From assembly GCA_025362615.1 (NCBI GenBank), contig JANYFQ010000243.1, positions 1 through 7,374 on the forward strand: 7,374 nucleotides of DNA. Reading direction: 5' to 3'. Source of the DNA: Hymenobacter sp. GTDB taxonomy: Bacteria > Bacteroidota > Bacteroidia > Cytophagales > Hymenobacteraceae. Positions 6,816 through 7,374 of the stretch are shown here, one piece after another. The notes under the pieces are model-generated. The model saw only the letters and a program-made list of their open reading frames with translations. It searched no databases and had not been told where the DNA came from. The translations under genes were made by a program, and so were the position numbers. Each line of letters opens with the position of its first letter. Position 1 is the stretch's first letter.

Positions 6816-7197
6816 ATTTCTTTTTCTTAGGGTTGGCTCCGTTCTCTTCTGGGAGGGGCAAGCGGCTGACACCGTGTCGTTGAAAGCAGCGGTGCAGCGC
6901 CGAGCGAGAGAGCTGTGGCAGACTGGCTTGCAGCGCGTAGAGGCAATCATCGAGTGGCAGCAGCGTGTGCCGCCGAAAAGCCACGCACACCGCTTCCTCC
7001 GCCGGCGCGAGCACGGTGGAAGCGAGCACCGGCCCCATGCGGGCGTCGTGGGCAGTGGGGCAAGTGCGCCATTTAGCCACCGTCTTCGGATTAATACGGT
7101 GCCGGTTGGCTAGTCTTTGCAGGCTTTCCTTACTTTGCTGGATGGCCCGACGTACTGCCGGGGTCGTGCGGGCGCTGCCGTGGAGTATTGCTGCCAT
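6816..7197 (-). pseudogene. IS481 family transposase, N-terminal fragment
   Basis: From an ATG at 7197 the frame encodes about 127 residues typical of the N-terminal DNA-binding region of IS481 transposases: HGSARTTPAVRRAIQ, a helix-turn-helix with LANRHRINPKTVAKWR, then AFRRHTLLPLDDCLYALQ and SRSALHRCFQRHGVSRLP. After a run of lysines and Phe (6814-6816) the reading frame enters IS1-type DNA out of frame and ends at 6658 without any DDE catalytic domain. The full family protein is roughly 300-350 residues, so nearly two-thirds is lost. In-frame ATGs further upstream, at 7236 and 7233 for example, are possible starts; 7197 was chosen because conserved similarity begins right after it. It could still make a DNA-binding fragment, but that is speculation. 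Confidence 0.8.
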
Positions 7198-7286
7198 ACT
7201 GAGCGTGAAATTCAGGCCCGAAAGATACGCCATCATACATTGGAAATGTATAGCAAACCCAAGTTGCGGATGGTAACCCCTTAACA
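6816..7286 (-). mobile_element. IS481-type insertion element, 5' part only
   Basis: This segment holds the start of an IS481-family transposase and, about 90 bases before it, a probable element end. The minus strand reads TGTTAAGGGGTTACCATCC from 7286, and TGT termini are usual in IS481. The opposite end and the catalytic two-thirds are absent; the sequence changes to IS1-type at about 6815. The exact junction is uncertain by about ten bases, because it lies in an AAGAAAAAGAAA stretch. Confidence 0.65.
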
Positions 7287-7290
7287 GAAA

Positions 7291-7364
7291 GTCTGTTCGG
7301 CGTGGCGGGGGTACTTTTGAAGACTCTAACCCCTTCAAAACCCCCACGCCATGCGCGAACAGAC
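7291..7364. repeat. Imperfect inverted repeat, 32-base arms
   Basis: The left arm at 7291-7322 and right arm at 7333-7364 pair imperfectly around a 10-base loop. Matching blocks are GTCTGTTCG, GGCGTGG, a G run, and TTTTGAAG, interrupted by short bulges. The structure begins four bases outside the probable IS481 end. It could be the palindromic target of that insertion, the facing ends of another mobile element, or a terminator-like hairpin without a T tract. An ATG at 7351 (plus strand, inside the right arm) opens eight codons to the window edge, which is too little to call a gene. Confidence 0.65.
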
Positions 7365-7374
7365 CGTTGCAATG

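Noticed and set aside
6096..6950. A single 284-residue protein in one frame across the IS region
   Set aside because: Its first 40 residues are out-of-frame IS481 DNA and its last 170 are out-of-frame InsB DNA. Only about residues 45-112 are genuine IS1 sequence.

Overview
The window looks like a chromosomal piece of a high-GC Bacteroidota bacterium, most likely a Hymenobacter-like member of the Cytophagales. The grounds are a BatA-type N-terminal domain protein, two DUF4199 membrane proteins, a promoter with a TAnnTTTG -7 box, weak or absent Shine-Dalgarno sequences, and IS1/IS481 elements of the type common in that group. The genus is inferred from gene content; no rRNA or other marker is present.

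All supported genes read on the minus strand, so transcription runs from high to low coordinates. From the right: positions 7287-7374 hold an imperfect 32-base inverted repeat. Positions 6816-7286 are the 5' end of an IS481-type element, with its probable TGT terminus and the first 127 codons of its transposase. At about 6815 this is fused to an IS1-type element missing its beginning (6020-6815). The IS1 transposase keeps its D-D-E catalytic residues but is split by a one-base frame change at an A7 run. The IS1 end lies about 18 bases before the start of comF (5276-6001), which encodes an amidophosphoribosyltransferase-like protein with an intact zinc finger and PRPP loop.

After a 287-base AT-richer gap carrying a good Bacteroidota promoter comes a 667-residue BatA/VWA-like membrane protein (2985-4988). 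It is followed by two DUF4199 membrane proteins (2347-2904 and 1784-2308) and a membrane-anchored family 2 glycosyltransferase (817-1791). The glycosyltransferase starts on a TTG that overlaps the preceding stop codon by 8 bases. These four genes are tightly spaced and probably form one envelope-related operon. A weak hairpin plus T7 tract follows it. The window ends inside a Gly/Pro-rich repeat lipoprotein (1-709, continuing beyond the left edge).

I see no CRISPR array, tRNA, rRNA, defence island or clearly new multi-gene system. The most unusual parts are the IS481/IS1 chimera and its placement on the comF promoter, the homopolymer frame break in the IS1 transposase with its long linker, the inverted repeat at the right edge, and the repeat architecture of the lipoprotein.
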